From contig JAKOON010000142.1 of the NCBI GenBank assembly GCA_022577435.1, positions 106,001 through 170,000 on the forward strand: DNA of 64,000 nucleotides. Direction: 5' to 3'. Origin of the DNA: Embiotoca jacksoni (Eukaryota; Chordata; Actinopteri; Embiotocidae). Of this stretch, positions 1 through 14,900 are shown in pieces. Within the stretch, counting starts at the first letter, position 1; each line of letters starts with the position of its first letter. The translations under genes and the position numbers were made by a program. The notes beneath the pieces were generated by a model. It ran no database searches and was not told the DNA's origin. It saw only the letters and a program-made list of their open reading frames with translations.

Positions 1-2910
1 AACATGTCGTCTAAAATATGATAAAGAAAAAAGTCATACTATAACATGTCGTCTAAAATATGATAAAGAAAAAAGTCATAATATAGCATGTCGTCTAAAA
101 TAAGATAAAAAAAGTCACACTATAGCATGTCTAAAATATGACAAAAAAGTCATACTATAGCATGTCTAAAATATGACAAAAAAGTCATACTATAGCATGT
201 CGTCTAAAATATGATAAAAAAGTCATACTATAACATGTCTAAAATATGACAAAAAAGTCATACTATAGCCTGTCATCTATAATATGATAAAAAGTCATAC
301 TATAACATGTCACCTATAATATGATAAAAAAAAGTCATACTATAGCATGTCGTCTAAAATATGATAAAAAAGTCACACTATAACATGTCATCTATAATAT
401 GATAAAAAAAAAAGTCATACTATAACATGTCGTCTAAAATATGATAAAAAAAATTCATACTATAACATGTCGTCTAAAATGTGATAAAAAAAAGTCATAC
501 TATAACATGTCGTCTAAAATATGATAAAAAAAAGTCATAATATAACATGTCGTCTAAAATGTGATAAAAAAAAGTCATACTATAACATGTCTAAAATATG
601 ATTAAAAAAAAGTCATAATATAACATGTCGTCTAAAATGTGATTAAAAAAAAAGTCATACTATAACATGTCGTCTAAAATATGACAAAAAAAAGTCATAC
701 TGTAACGTCGTCTAAAATTTGATAAAAAAAAGTCATACTGTAACATGTCGTCTAAAATATGATAAAGAAAAAAGTCACACTATAACGTCCAAAATATGAT
801 AAAAAAAATTCATACTATAACATGTCACCTATAATATGATAAAAAAAAGTCATACTATAGCATGTCGTCTAAAATATGATTAAAAAAAGTCATGCTATAA
901 CGTCGTCTAAAATGTGATAAAAAATTCATACAATAACATGTCTAAAATATGATTAAAAAAAAGTCATACTATAACGTCTAAAATATGATAAAAAAAAGTC
1001 ATGCTATAGCATGTCGTCTAAAATATGATAAAAAAAAGTCATACTGTAACATGTCGTCTAAAATATGATAAAAAAAAAAGTCATACTGTAACATGTCGTC
1101 TAAAATATGATAAAAAAAAATTCAAACTATAGCATGTCGTCTAAAATATTATAAAGAAAAAAGTCATACTATAGCATGTCGTCTAAAATATGATAAAAAA
1201 AAAAATCATACTATCGCATGTCATCTAAAATATGATTTTAAAAAAAGTCATACTATAACGTCGCCTAAAATGTGATAAAAATTCATACTACAGCATGTCA
1301 TCTAAAATATGATAAAAAAAAAAGTCATACTATAACATGTCTAAAATACGATAAAAAAAAGTCATACTGTAACATGTCATCTAAAATGTGATAAAAAATT
1401 CATACTATAGCATGTCATCTAAAATATGATAAAAAAAATTCCTACTATAGCATGTCGTCTAAAATATGATAATAAAGTCATACTATAACATTTCTATAAT
1501 ATGATATTAAAAAGTCATGCTATAACATGTCTAAAATATGATTAAAAAAAAGTCACACTATAACGTCCAAAATATGATAAAAAAAAGTCATACTATAGCA
1601 TGTCGTCTAAAATATGATAAAAAAAATTCATACTATAACATGTCATCTAAAATATGATTAAAAAAAAAGTCATACTATAGCATGTCGTCTAAGATATGAT
1701 AAAAAAAATTCATACTATAGCATGTCGTCTAAAATATGATAAAAAAAAAGTCATACTATAACATATCGTCTAAAATATGATAAAAAAAAGTCATACTATA
1801 ACATGTCGTCTAAAATATGATAAAAAAAAAAAGTCTTAACATAACATGTCTAAAATGTGATAAAAAAAAGTCATACTACAGCATGTCATCTAAAATATGA
1901 TAAAAAAAATTCCTACTATAACATGTCGTCTAAAATATGATAACAAAAATTCCTACTATAACATGTCGTCTAAAATATGATAAAGAAAAAAGGCATACTA
2001 TAACATGTCGTCTAAAATATGATAAAAAAAAAAAAGTCATACTATAACATGTCATCTAAAATATGATAAAAAATTCATACTATAACATGTCTAAAATACG
2101 ATAAAAAAAAAGTCATACTATAACACGTTGTCTATAATATGATAAAAAAAAGTCATACTATAACATGTCGTCTAAAATATGATAAAGAAAAAAGTCATAA
2201 TATAGCATGTCGTCTAAAATAAGATAAAAAAAAGTCACACTATAGCATGTCTAAAATATGACAAAAAAGTCATACTATAGCATGTCTAAAATATGACAAA
2301 AAAGTCATACTATAGCATGTCGTCTAAAATATGATAAAAAAGTCATACTATAACATGTCTAAAATATGACAAAAAAGTCATACTATAGCCTGTCATCTAT
2401 AATATGATAAAAAGTCATACTATAACATGTCACCTATAATATGATAAAAAAAAGTCATACTATAGCATGTCGTCTAAAATATGATAAAAAAGTCACACTA
2501 TAACATGTCATCTATAATATGATAAAAAAAAAAGTCATACTATAACATGTCGTCTAAAATATGATAAAAAAAATTCATACTATAACATGTCGTCTAAAAT
2601 GTGATAAAAAAAAGTCATACTATAACATGTCGTCTAAAATATGATTAAAAAAAAAAGTCATAATATAACATGTCGTCTAAAATGTGATAAAAAAAAGTCA
2701 TACTATAACATGTCGTCTAAAATATGATAAAAAAAAAAGTCATAATATAACATGTCGTCTAAAATGTGATTAAAAAAAAAGTCATACTATAACATGTCGT
2801 CTAAAATATGACAAAAAAAAGACATACTGTAACGTCGTCTAAAATTTGATAAAAAAAAGTCATACTGTAACATGTCGTCTAAAATATGATAAAGAAAAAA
2901 GTCACACTAT
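1..2910 (+). repeat. ~2.12-kb duplication at left edge of array
   Basis: A run of variant units at 1 to about 785 recurs at about 2,120-2,910. Shared bar codes include TAAGATAAA (101 and 2,220), two consecutive GACAAAAAAGTC units, GCCTGTCATC, and CACCTATAAT (311 and 2,431). The offset is 2,119-2,120 at first and about 2,127 near the end because of A-tract and small indel differences. This part also carries the CACCTATAAT and ACGTTGTCTATAAT variants that I did not see in the middle of the array. Boundaries are good to a few tens of bases. Confidence 0.8.
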
Positions 2911-3239
2911 AACATGTCTAAAATATGACAAAAAAGTCATACTATAGCATGTCGTCTAAAATATGATAAAAAAAAATCATACTATAGCATGTCATCTAAA
3001 ATATGATTAAAAAAGTCACACTATAACATGTCTAAAATATGATGAAAAAAGTCAAACTATAACATGTCTAAAATATGATAAAAAAAAGTCATACTATAAC
3101 GTCTATAATATGATTAAAAAAGAAGTCATACTATAACATGTCTAAAATATGATAAAAAAAAGTCATACTATAACGTCTATAATATGATTAAAAAAGAAGT
3201 CATACTATAACATGTCTAAAATATGATAAAAAAAAAGTC

Positions 3240-6200
3240 ATACTATAGCATGTCGTCTAAAATATTATAAAGAAAAAAGTCATACTATAGCATGTCGTCT
3301 AAAATATGATAAAAAAAATTCATACTATAGCATGTCATCTAAAATATGATTAAAAAAAGTCACACTATAACGTCGTCTAAAATGTGATAAAAAATTCATA
3401 CTATAGCATGTCATCTAAAATATGAAAAAAAAAATTCCTACTATAGCATGTCGTCTAAAATATGATAAAAAAAGTCATACTGTAACATGTCGTCTAAAAT
3501 ATGATAAAAAAAAAAAGTCATACTGTAACATGTCCTCTAAAATATGGTTAAAAAAAATTCATACTATAGCATATCATCTAAAATATGATTAAAAAAAGTC
3601 ATATTATAACATGTCTAAAATATGATGAAAAAAAGTCACACTATAACATGTCTAAAATATTATAAAAAAAAAAGTCATACTATAGCATGTCGTCTAAAAT
3701 ATGATGAAAAAAAGTCACACTATAACATGTCTAAAATATTATTAAAAAAATTCATACTATAGCATGTCGTCTATAATATGATTAAAAAAGAAGTCATACT
3801 ATAACATGTCTAAAATATGATAAAAAAAAAAAGTCAAACTATAGCATGTCGTCTAAAATATTATAAAGAAAAAAGTCATACTATAGCATGTCGTCTAAAA
3901 TATGATAAAAAAAATTCATACTATCGCATGTCATCTAAAAAATGATTAAAAAAAAGTCATACTATAACGTCCAAAATTTGATAAAAAAAAAAGTCATACT
4001 ATAGCATATCGTCTAAAATATGATAAAAAAAAATTCATACTATAGCATGTCGTCTAAAATATGATAAAAAAAAAAGTCATACTATAACATGTCGTCTAAA
4101 ATATGATAAAAAAAAGTCATACTATAACATGTCGTCTAAAATGTGATAAAAAAAAGTCATACTACAGCATGTCATCTAAAATATGATAAAAAAAATTCCT
4201 ACTATAACATGTCGTCTAAAATATGACAAAGAAAAAAGTCACACTATAACATGTCTTCGAAAATATGATAAAAAAAAGTCATACTATAACATGTCGTCTA
4301 AAATGTCATAAAAAAAGTCATACTACAGCATGTCGTCTAAAATATGATAAAAAAAAGTCATACTATAACATGTCGTCTAAAATGTCATAAAAAAAAGTCA
4401 TACTATAACATGTCTAAAATATGATAAAAAAAAAGTCTTAACATGACATGTCTAAAATGTGATAAAAAAAAGTCATACTTCAGCATGTCATCTAAAATAT
4501 GATAAAAAAAATTCCTACTATAACATGTCGTCTAAAATATGATAAAAAAAATTCCTACTATAGCATGTCATCTAAAATATGATACAAAAAAAAGTCATAC
4601 TATAGCATGTCGTCTAAAATATGATAAAAAAGTCATACTATAGCATGTCATCTAAAATATGATAAAAAAAAGTCATACTATAACATGTCGTCTAAAATGT
4701 CATAAAAAAAGTCATACTACAGCATGTCGTCTAAAATATGATAAAAAAAAGTCATACTATAACATGTCGTCTAAAATGTCATAAAAAAAAGTCATACTAT
4801 AACATGTCTAAAATATGATAAAAAAAAAGTCTTAACATGACATGTCTAAAATGTGATAAAAAAAAGTCATACTTCAGCATGTCATCTAAAATATGATAAA
4901 AAAAATTCCTACTATAACATGTCGTCTAAAATATGATAAACAAAATTCCTACTATAACATGTCGTCTAAAATATGATAAAGAAAAAAGGCATACTATAAC
5001 ATGTCGTCTAAAATATGATAAAGAAAAAAGTCATACTATAACATGTCGTCTAAAATATGATAAAAAAAAAGTCATACTATAGCATGTCGTCTAAAATATT
5101 ATAAAGAAAAAAGTCATACTATAGCATGTCGTCTAAAATATGATAAAAAAAATTCATACTATAGCATGTCATCTAAAATATGATTAAAAAAAGTCACCCT
5201 ATAACGTCGTCTAAAATGTGATAAAAAATTCATACTATAGCATGTCATCTAAAATATGAAAAAAAAAATTCCTACTATAGCATGTCGTCTAAAATATGAT
5301 AAAAAAAGTCATACTGTAACATGTCGTCTAAAATATGATAAAAAAAAAAGTCATACTGTAACATGTCCTCTAAAATATGATTAAAAAAAATTCATACTAT
5401 AGCATATCATCTAAAATATGATTAAAAAAAGTCATATTATAACATGTCTAAAATATGATGAAAAAAAGTCACACTATAACATGTCTAAAATATTATTAAA
5501 AAAATTCATACTATAGCATGTCATCTATAATATGATTAAAAAAGAAGTCATACTATAACATGTCTAAAATATGATAAAAAAAAAAAGTCAAACTATAGCA
5601 TGTCGTCTAAAATATTATAAAGAAAAAAGTCATACTATAGCATGTCGTCTAAAATATGATAAAAAAAATTCATACTATCGCATGTCATCTAAAAAATGAT
5701 TAAAAAAAAGTCATACTATAACGTCCAAAATATGATAAAAAAAAAAGTCATACTATAGCATATCGTCTAAAATATGATAAAAAAAAATTCATACTATAGC
5801 ATGTCGTCTAAAATATGATAAAAAAAAAGTCATACTATAACATGTCGTCTAAAATATGATAAAAAAAAAGTCATACTATAACATGTCGTCTAAAATGTGA
5901 TAAAAAAAGTCATACTACAGCATGTCATCTAAAATATGATAAAAAAAATTCCTACTATAACATGTCGTCTAAAATATGACAAAGAAAAAAGTCACACTAT
6001 AACATGTCTTCGAAAATATGATAAAAAAAATGTCACTATAGCATGTCATCTAAAATATAATACAAAAAAAAGTCATACTATAGCATGTCGTCTAAAATAT
6101 GATAAAAAAGTCATACTATAGCATGTCATCTAAAATATGATAAAAAAAAGTCATACTATAACATGTCGTCTAAAATGTCATAAAAAAAGTCATACTATAA

Positions 6201-6500
6201 CATGTCGTCTAAAATATGATAAAAAAAAGTCATACTATAACATGTCGTCTAAAATGTCATAAAAAAAAGTCATACTATAACATGTCTAAAATATGATAAA
6301 AAAAAAAAGTCTTAACATGACATGTCTAAAATGTGATAAAAAAAAGTCATACTTCAGCATGTCATCTAAAATATGATAAAAAAAATTCCTACTATAACAT
6401 GTCGTCTAAAATATGATAAAAAAAATTCCTACTATAACATGTCGTCTAAAATATGATAAAGAAAAAAGGCATACTATAACATGTCGTCTAAAATATGATA
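3240..6500 (+). repeat. ~1.8-kb duplicated block within array
   Basis: The variant order starting with AAAATATTATAAAG near 3,260 recurs near 5,085, an offset of about 1,824. Further in, the offset falls to about 1,754 (compare 3,836 with 5,590), because the first copy has extra units around 3,660-3,740. Shared markers include GGTTAAAAAAA/GATTAAAAAAA after TCCTCTAAAATAT, ATATCATC, and the AAAGAAGTC unit. This is an older duplication than the later multi-kilobase ones, judging from the larger number of differences. Confidence 0.65.
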
Positions 6501-9500
6501 AAGAAAAAAGTCATACTATAACATGTCGTCTAAAATATGATACAAAAAAAAGTCATACTATAACATGTCTAAAATACGATAAAAAAAAGTCTAACTATAA
6601 CATGTCATCTAAAATGTGATAAAAAAATTCATACTATAGCATGTCATCTAAAATATGATAAAAAAAATTCCTACTGTAGCATGTCGTCTAAAATATGATA
6701 ATAAAGTCATACTATAACATTTCTATAATATGATATTAAAAAGTCATGCTATAACATGTCTAAAATATGATTTAAAAAAAGTCACACTATAACATCCAAA
6801 ATATGATTAAAAAAAAGTCATACTATAGCATGTCGTCTAAGATTTGAAAAAAAAAATTCATACTATAGCATGTCGTCTAAAATATGATAAAAAAAAAGTC
6901 ATACTATAACATGTCGTCTAAAATATGATAAAAAAAAAGTCATACTATAACATGTCGTCTAAAATGTCGTAAAAAAAGTCATACTATAACATGTCGTCTA
7001 AAATATGATAAAAAAAAAAGTCTTAACATAACATGTCTAAAATGTGATAAAAAAAAAGTCATACTACAGCATGTCATCTAAAATATTATAAAAAAAAATT
7101 CCTACTATAACATGTCGTCTAAAATATGATAAAAAAAATTCCTACTATAACATGTCGTCTAAAATATGATAAAGAAAAAAGGCATACTATAGCATGTCGT
7201 CTAAAATATGATAAAAAAAGTCATACTATAACATGTCGTCGAAAATATGATAAAAAAAAGTTATACTATAACATGTCGTCTAAAATATGATTAAAAAAAA
7301 GTCATAACATAACATGTCTAAAATGTGATAAAAAAAGTCATACTACAGCATGTCATCTAAAATATGATAAAAAAAATTCCTACTATAACATGTCGTCTAA
7401 AATATGATAAAGAAAAAAGTCATACTATAACATGTAGTCTAAAATATGATAAAAAAATTCATACTATAGCATGTCATCTAAAATATGATAAAAAAAAGGC
7501 ATACTATAGCATGTCGTCTAAAATATGATAAAAAAAAAGTCATACTATAACATGTCGTCTAAAATGTGATAAAAAAAGTCATACTATAACATGTCGTCTA
7601 AAATATGATAAAAAAGTCATACTATAGCATGTCATCTAAAATATGATAAAAAAAAAGTCATACTATAACATGTCTAAAATGTCATAAAAAAAAGTCATAC
7701 TATAACATGTCGTCTAAAATATGATAAAAAAAAGTCATACTATAACATGTCTAAAATGTCATAAAAAAAAGTCATACTATAACATGTCGTCTAAAATATG
7801 ATAAAAAAAAAGTCTTAACATGACATGTCTAAAATGTGATTAAAAAAAGTCATACTACAGCATGTCATCTAAAATATGATAAAAAAAATTCCTACTATAA
7901 CATGTCGTCTAAAATATGATAAAAAAAGATTCCTACTATAACATGTCGTCTAAAATATGATAAAGAAAAAAGGCATACTATAACATGTCGTCTAAAATAT
8001 GATAAAGAAAAAAGTCATACTATAACGTCGTCGAAAATATGATAAAAAAAAGTCACTATAGCATGTCGTCTAAAATATGATAAAAAAAATTCCTACTATA
8101 GCATGTCGTCTAAAATATGATAATAAAGTCATACTATAACATTTCTATAATATGATATTAAAAAGTCATGCTATAACATGTCTAAAATATGATTAAAAAA
8201 AGTCACACTATAACGTCCAAAATATGATAAAAAAAAAAGTCATACTATAGCATGTCGTCTAAGATTTGAAAAAAAAAATTCATACTATAACATGTCGTCT
8301 AAAATGTGATAAAAAAAAGTCATACTATAACATGTCGTCTAAAATATGATAAAAAAGTCATACTATAGCATGTCATCTAAAATATGATAAAAAAAAAGTC
8401 ATACTATAACATGTCGTCTAAAATGTCATAAAAAAAAGTCATACTATAACATGTCGTCTAAAATATGATAAAAAAAAGTCATACTATAACATGTCTAAAA
8501 TGTCATAAAAAAAGTCATACTATAACATGTCGTCTAAAATATGATAAAAAAAAAAGTCTTAACATGACATGTCTAAAATGTGATTAAAAAAAGTCATACT
8601 ACAGCATGTCATCTAAAATATGATAAAAAAAATTCCTACTATAACATGTCGTCTAAAATATGATAAAAAAAGATTCCTACTATAACATGTCGTCTAAAAT
8701 ATGATAAAGAAAAAAGGCATACTATAACATGTCGTCTAAAATATGATAAAGAAAAAAGTCATACTATAACGTCGTCGAAAATATGATAAAAAAAAGTCAC
8801 TATAGCATGTCGTCTAAAATATGATAAAAAAAAATCCTACTATAGCATGTCGTCTAAAATATGATAATAAAGTCATACTATAACATTTCTATAATATGAT
8901 ATTAAAAAGTCATGCTATAACATGTCTAAAATATGATTAAAAAAAGTCACACTATAACGTCCAAAATATGATAAAAAAAAAGTCATACTATAGCATGTCG
9001 TCTAAGATTTGAAAAAAAAAATTCATACTATAGCATGTCGTCTAAAATATGATAAAAAAAAAAAGTCATACTATAACATGTCGTCTAAAATATGATAAAA
9101 AAAAAAGTCATACTATAACATGTCATCTAAAATGTCATAAAAAAGTCATACTGTAACATGTCGTCTAAAATATGATTTTAAAAAAAGTCTTAACATAACA
9201 TGTCTAAAATGTGATAAAAAAAAGTCATACTACAGCATGTCATCTAAAATATGATAAAAAAAAATTCCTACTATAACATGTCGTCTAAAATATGATAAAA
9301 AAAATTCCTACTATAACATGTCGTCTAAAATATGATAAAGAAAAAAGGCATACTATAACATGTCGTCTAAAATATGATAAAGAAAAAAGTCACACTATAA
9401 CATGTCTAAAATATGACAAAAAAGTCATACTGTAGCATGTCGTCTAAAACATGATAAAAAAAAATTCATACTATAGCATGTCATCTAAAATATGATAAAA

Positions 9501-12500
9501 AAAAAAGTCATACTGTAACATGTCGTCTAAAATATGATAAAAAAAAAAGTCATACTGTAACATGTCCTCTAAAATATGATAAAAAAAAATTCATACTATA
9601 GCATATCATCTAAAATATGATTAAAAAAAGTCATACTATAACATGTCTAAAATATGATGAAAAAAAGTCACACTATAACATGTCTAAAATATTATTTTAA
9701 AAAAAGTCATACTATAACATGTCGTCTAAAATATGATGAAAAAAAGTCACACTATAACATGTCTAAAATATTATAAAAAAAAATTCATACTATAGCATGT
9801 CGTCTAAAATATGATGAAAAAAAGTCACACTATAACATGTCTAAAATATTATAAAAAAAATTCATACTATAGCATGTCATCTATAAAATGATTAAAAAAG
9901 AAGTCATACTATAACATGTCTAAAATATGATAAAAAAAAAAAGTCAAACTATGGCATGTCGTCTAAAATATTATAAAGAAAAAAGTCATACTATAGCATG
10001 TCGTCTAAAATATGATAAAAAAAATTCATACTATCGCATGTCATCTAAAATATGATTTAAAAAAAAGTCATACTATAGCATGTCATCTAAAATATGATAA
10101 AAAAAAATTCCTACTATAACATGTCGTCTAAAATATGATAAAAAAAAAATTCCTACTATAACATGTCGTCTAAAATATGATAAAGAAAAAAGTCATACTA
10201 TAACATGTCGTCGAAAATATGATAAAAAAAATGTCACTATAGCATGTCATCTAAAATATGATACAAAAAAAGTCATACTATAGCATGTCGTCTAAAATAT
10301 GATAAAAAAGTCATACTATAGCATGTCATCTAAAATATGATAAAAAAAAAGTCATACTATAACATGTCGTCTAAAATGTCATAAAAAAAGTCATACTATA
10401 ACATGTCGTCTAAAATATGATAAAAAAAGTCATACTATAACATGTCGTCTAAAATGTCATAAAAAAAGTCATACTATAACATGTCGTCTAAAATATGATA
10501 AAAAAAAAAAGTCTTAACATGACATGTCTAAAATGTGATAAAAAAAAGTCATACTACAGCATGTCATCTAAAATATGATAAAAAAAATTCCTACTATAAC
10601 ATGTCGTCTAAAATATGATAAAGAAAAAAGGCATACTATAACATGTCGTCTAAAATATGATAAAGAAAAAAGGCATACTATAACATGTCGTCTAAAATAT
10701 GATAAAGAAAAAAGTCACACTATAACATGTCTAAAATATGACAAAAAAGTCATACTGTAGCATGTCGTCTAAAACATGATAAAAAAAAATTCATACTATA
10801 GCATGTCATCTAAAATATGATAAAAAAAGTCATACTGTAACATGTCGTCTAAAATATGATAAAAAAAAAGTCATACTGTAACATGTCCTCTAAAATATGA
10901 TAAAAAAAAAATCATACTATAGCATATCATCTAAAATATGATTTAAAAAAGTCATACTATAACATGTCTAAAATATGATGAAAAAAAGTCACACTATAAC
11001 ATGTCTAAAATATTATTTAAAAAAAAGTCATACTATAGCATGTCGTCTAAAATATGATAAAAAAAATTCATACTATCGCATGTCATCTAAAAAATGATTA
11101 AAAAAAAGTCATACTATAACGTCCAAAATATGATAAAAAAAAAAGTCATACTATAGCATATCGTCTAAAATATGATTAAAAAAAATTCATACTATAGCAT
11201 GTCGTCTAAAATATGATAAAAAAAAAAGTCATACTATAACATGTCGTCTAAAATATGATAAAAAAAAGTCATTCTATAACATGTCGTCTAAAATGTGATA
11301 AAAAAAAGTCATACTACAGCATGTCATCTAAAATATGATAAAAAAAATTCCTACTATAACATGTCGTCTAAAATATGACAAAGAAAAAAGTCACACTATA
11401 ACATGTCTTCGAAAATATGATAAAAAAAATGTCACTATAGCATGTCATCTAAAATATGATACAAAAAAAAGTCATACTATAGCATGACGTCTAAAATATG
11501 ATAAAAAAGTCATACTATAGCATGTCATCTAAAATATGATAAAAAAAAGTCATACTATAACATGTCGTCTAAAATGTCATAAAAAAAGTCATACTATAAC
11601 ATGTCGTCTAAAATATGATAAAAAAAAGTCATACTATAACATGTCGTCTAAAATGTCATAAAAAAAAGTCATACTATAACATGTCTAAAATATGATAAAA
11701 AAAAAAAGTCTTAACATGACATGTCTAAAATGTGATAAAAAAAGTCATACTTCAGCATGTCATCTAAAATATGATAAAAAAAATTCCTACTATAACATGT
11801 CGTCTAAAATATGATAAAAAAAATTCCTACTATAACATGTCGTCTAAAATATGATAAAGAAAAAAGGCATACTATAACATGTCGTCTAAAATATGATAAA
11901 GAAAAAAGTCATACTATAACATGTCGTCTAAAATATGATACAAAAAAAAGTCATACTATAACATGTCTAAAATACGATAAAAAAAAGTCATACTATAACA
12001 TGTCGTCTAAAATATGATAAAAAAAAAAGTCTTAACATAACATGTCTAAAATGTGATAAAAAAAAGTCATACTACAGCATGTCATCTAAAATATTATAAA
12101 AAAAAATTCCTACTATAACATGTCGTCTAAAATATGATAAAAAAAATTCCTACTATAACATGTCGTCTAAAATATGATAAAGAAAAAAGGCATACTATAG
12201 CATGTCGTCTAAAATATGATAAAAAAAGTCATACTATAACATGTCGTCGAAAATATGATAAAAAAAAGTTATACCATAACATGTCGTCTAAAATATGATT
12301 AAAAAAAAGTCATAACATAACATGTCGTCTAAAATGTGATAAAAAAAAGTCATACTACAGCATGTCATCTAAAATATGATAAAAAAAATTCCTACTATAA
12401 CATGTCGTCTAAAATATGATAAAGAAAAAAGTCATACTATAACATGTAGTCTAAAATATGATAAAAAAATTCATACTATAGCATGTCATCTAAAATATGA

Positions 12501-14900
12501 TAAAAAAAGGCATACTATAGCATGTCGTCTAAAATATGATAAAAAAAGTCACACTATAACATGTCGTCTAAAATGTGATAAAAAAAAGTCATACTATAAC
12601 ATGTCGTCTAAAATATGATAAAAAAGTCATACTATAGCATGTCATCTAAAATATGATAAAAAAAAAGTCATACTATAACATGTCGTCTAAAATGTCATAA
12701 AAAAAGTCATACTATAACATGTCGTCTAAAATATGATAAAAAAAAGTCATACTATAACATGTCGTCTAAAATGTCATAAAAAAAAGTCATACTATAACAT
12801 GTCTAAAATATGATAAAAAAAAAAAGTCTTAACATGACATGTCTAAAATGTGATAAAAAAAGTCATACTTCAGCATGTCATCTAAAATATGATAAAAAAA
12901 ATTCCTACTATAACATGTCGTCTAAAATATGATAAAAAAAATTCCTACTATAACATGTCGTCTAAAATATGATAAAGAAAAAAGGCATACTATAACATGT
13001 CGTCTAAAATATGATAAAGAAAAAAGTCATACTATAACATGTCGTCTAAAATATGATACAAAAAAAAGTCATACTATAACATGTCTAAAATACGATAAAA
13101 AAAAGTCATACTATAACATGTCGTCTAAAATATGATAAAAAAAAAAGTCTTAACATAACATGTCTAAAATGTGATAAAAAAAAGTCATACTACAGCATGT
13201 CATCTAAAATATTATAAAAAAAAATTCCTACTATAACATGTCGTCTAAAATATGATAAAAAAAATTCCTACTATAACATGTCGTCTAAAATATGATAAAG
13301 AAAAAAGGCATACTATAGCATGTCGTCTAAAATATGATAAAAAAAGTCATACTATAACATGTCGTCGAAAATATGATAAAAAAAAGTTATACTATAACAT
13401 GTCGTCTAAAATATGATTAAAAAAAAGTCATAACATAACATGTCGTCTAAAATGTGATAAAAAAAAGTCATACTACAGCATGTCATCTAAAATATGATAA
13501 AAAAAATTCCTACTATAACATGTCGTCTAAAATATGATAAAGAAAAAAGTCATACTATAACATGTAGTCTAAAATATGATAAAAAAATTCATACTATAGC
13601 ATGTCATCTAAAATATGATAAAAAAAAGGCATACTATAGCATGTCGTCTAAAATATGATAAAAAAAGTCACACTATAACATGTCGTCTAAAATGTGATAA
13701 AAAAAAGTCATACTATAACATGTCGTCTAAAATATGATAAAAAAGTCATACTATAGCATGTCATCTAAAATATGATAAAAAAAAAGTCATACTATAACAT
13801 GTCGTCTAAAATGTCATAAAAAAAAGTCATACTATAACATGTCGTCTAAAATATGATAAAAAAAAGTCATACTATAACATGTCTAAAATGTCATAAAAAA
13901 AAGTCATACTATAACATGTCGTCTAAAATATGATAAAAAAAAAGTCTTAACATGACATGTCTAAAATGTGATAAAAAAAGTCATACTACAGCATGTCATC
14001 TAAAATATGATAAAAAAAATTCCTACTATAACATGTCGTCTAAAATATGATAAAAAAAGATTCCTACTATAACATGTCGTCTAAAATATGATAAAGAAAA
14101 AAGGCATACTATAACATGTCGTCTAAAATATGATAAAGAAAAAAGTCATACTATAACGTCGTCGAAAATATGATAAAAAAAAGTCACTATAGCATGTCGT
14201 CTAAAATATGATAAAAAAAATTCCTACTATAGCATGTCGTCTAAAATATGATAATAAAGTCATACTATAACATTTCTATAATATGATATTAAAAAGTCAT
14301 GCTATAACATGTCTAAAATATGATTAAAAAAAGTCACACTATAACGTCCAAAATATGATAAAAAAAAAAGTCATACTATAGCATGTCGTCTAAGATTTGA
14401 AAAAAAAAATTCATACTATAGCATGTCGTCTAAAATATGATAAAAAAAAAAAGTCATACTATAACATGTCGTCTAAAATATGATAAAAAAAAAAGTCATA
14501 CTATAACATGTCATCTAAAATGTCATAAAAAAGTCATACTATAACATGTCGTCTAAAATGTCATAAAAAAAAGTCATACTATAACATGTCTAAAATATGA
14601 TAAAAAAAAAGTCTTAACATGACATGTCTAAAATGTGATAAAAAAAGTCATACTTCAGCATGTCATCTAAAATATGATAAAAAAAAATTCCTACTATAAC
14701 ATGTCGTCTAAAATATGATAAAAAAAATTCCTACTATAACATGTCGTCTAAAATATGATAAAGAAAAAAGGCATACTATAACATGTCGTCTAAAATATGA
14801 TAAAGAAAAAAGTCATACTATAACATGTCGTCTAAAATATGATACAAAAAAAAGTCATACTATAACATGTCTAAAATACGATAAAAAAAAGTCATACTAC
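4711..14900 (+). repeat. Large higher-order block, copy A
   Basis: From about 4,711 the order of variant units is repeated at an offset of about 13,558-13,561. Matching positions include 4,713 with 18,274, 5,936 with 19,494, 6,413 with 19,971, and 8,041 with 21,601. After about 10.4 kb the offset changes to 13,476 because two units are missing from the other copy. Copy A also holds an internal 1,118-bp duplication (compare 11,811 and 12,929) and a two-copy version of the ~1.3-kb block (9,436 and 10,760). Edges were located by eye, within about 50 bp. Confidence 0.8.
7640..9130 (+). repeat. 742-bp tandem duplication in array
   Basis: The order GTCTTAACATGACATG, AAAGATTCC, GTCGTCGAAAA, TAATAAAGTC, CATTTCTATAAT occurs twice at a spacing of about 742-743 bp (for example TAATAAAGTC at 8,120 and 8,862). 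The same pair is present again about 13.56 kb later, around 21.2-22.6 kb. The 742-bp duplication therefore predates the 13.5-kb one. Confidence 0.75.

Noticed and set aside
8110..8130. AATAAA within the GATAATAAAGTC satellite variant as polyadenylation signals
   Set aside because: It is a recurrent unit variant created by a short A-tract change, with no upstream exon or GT-rich downstream element.
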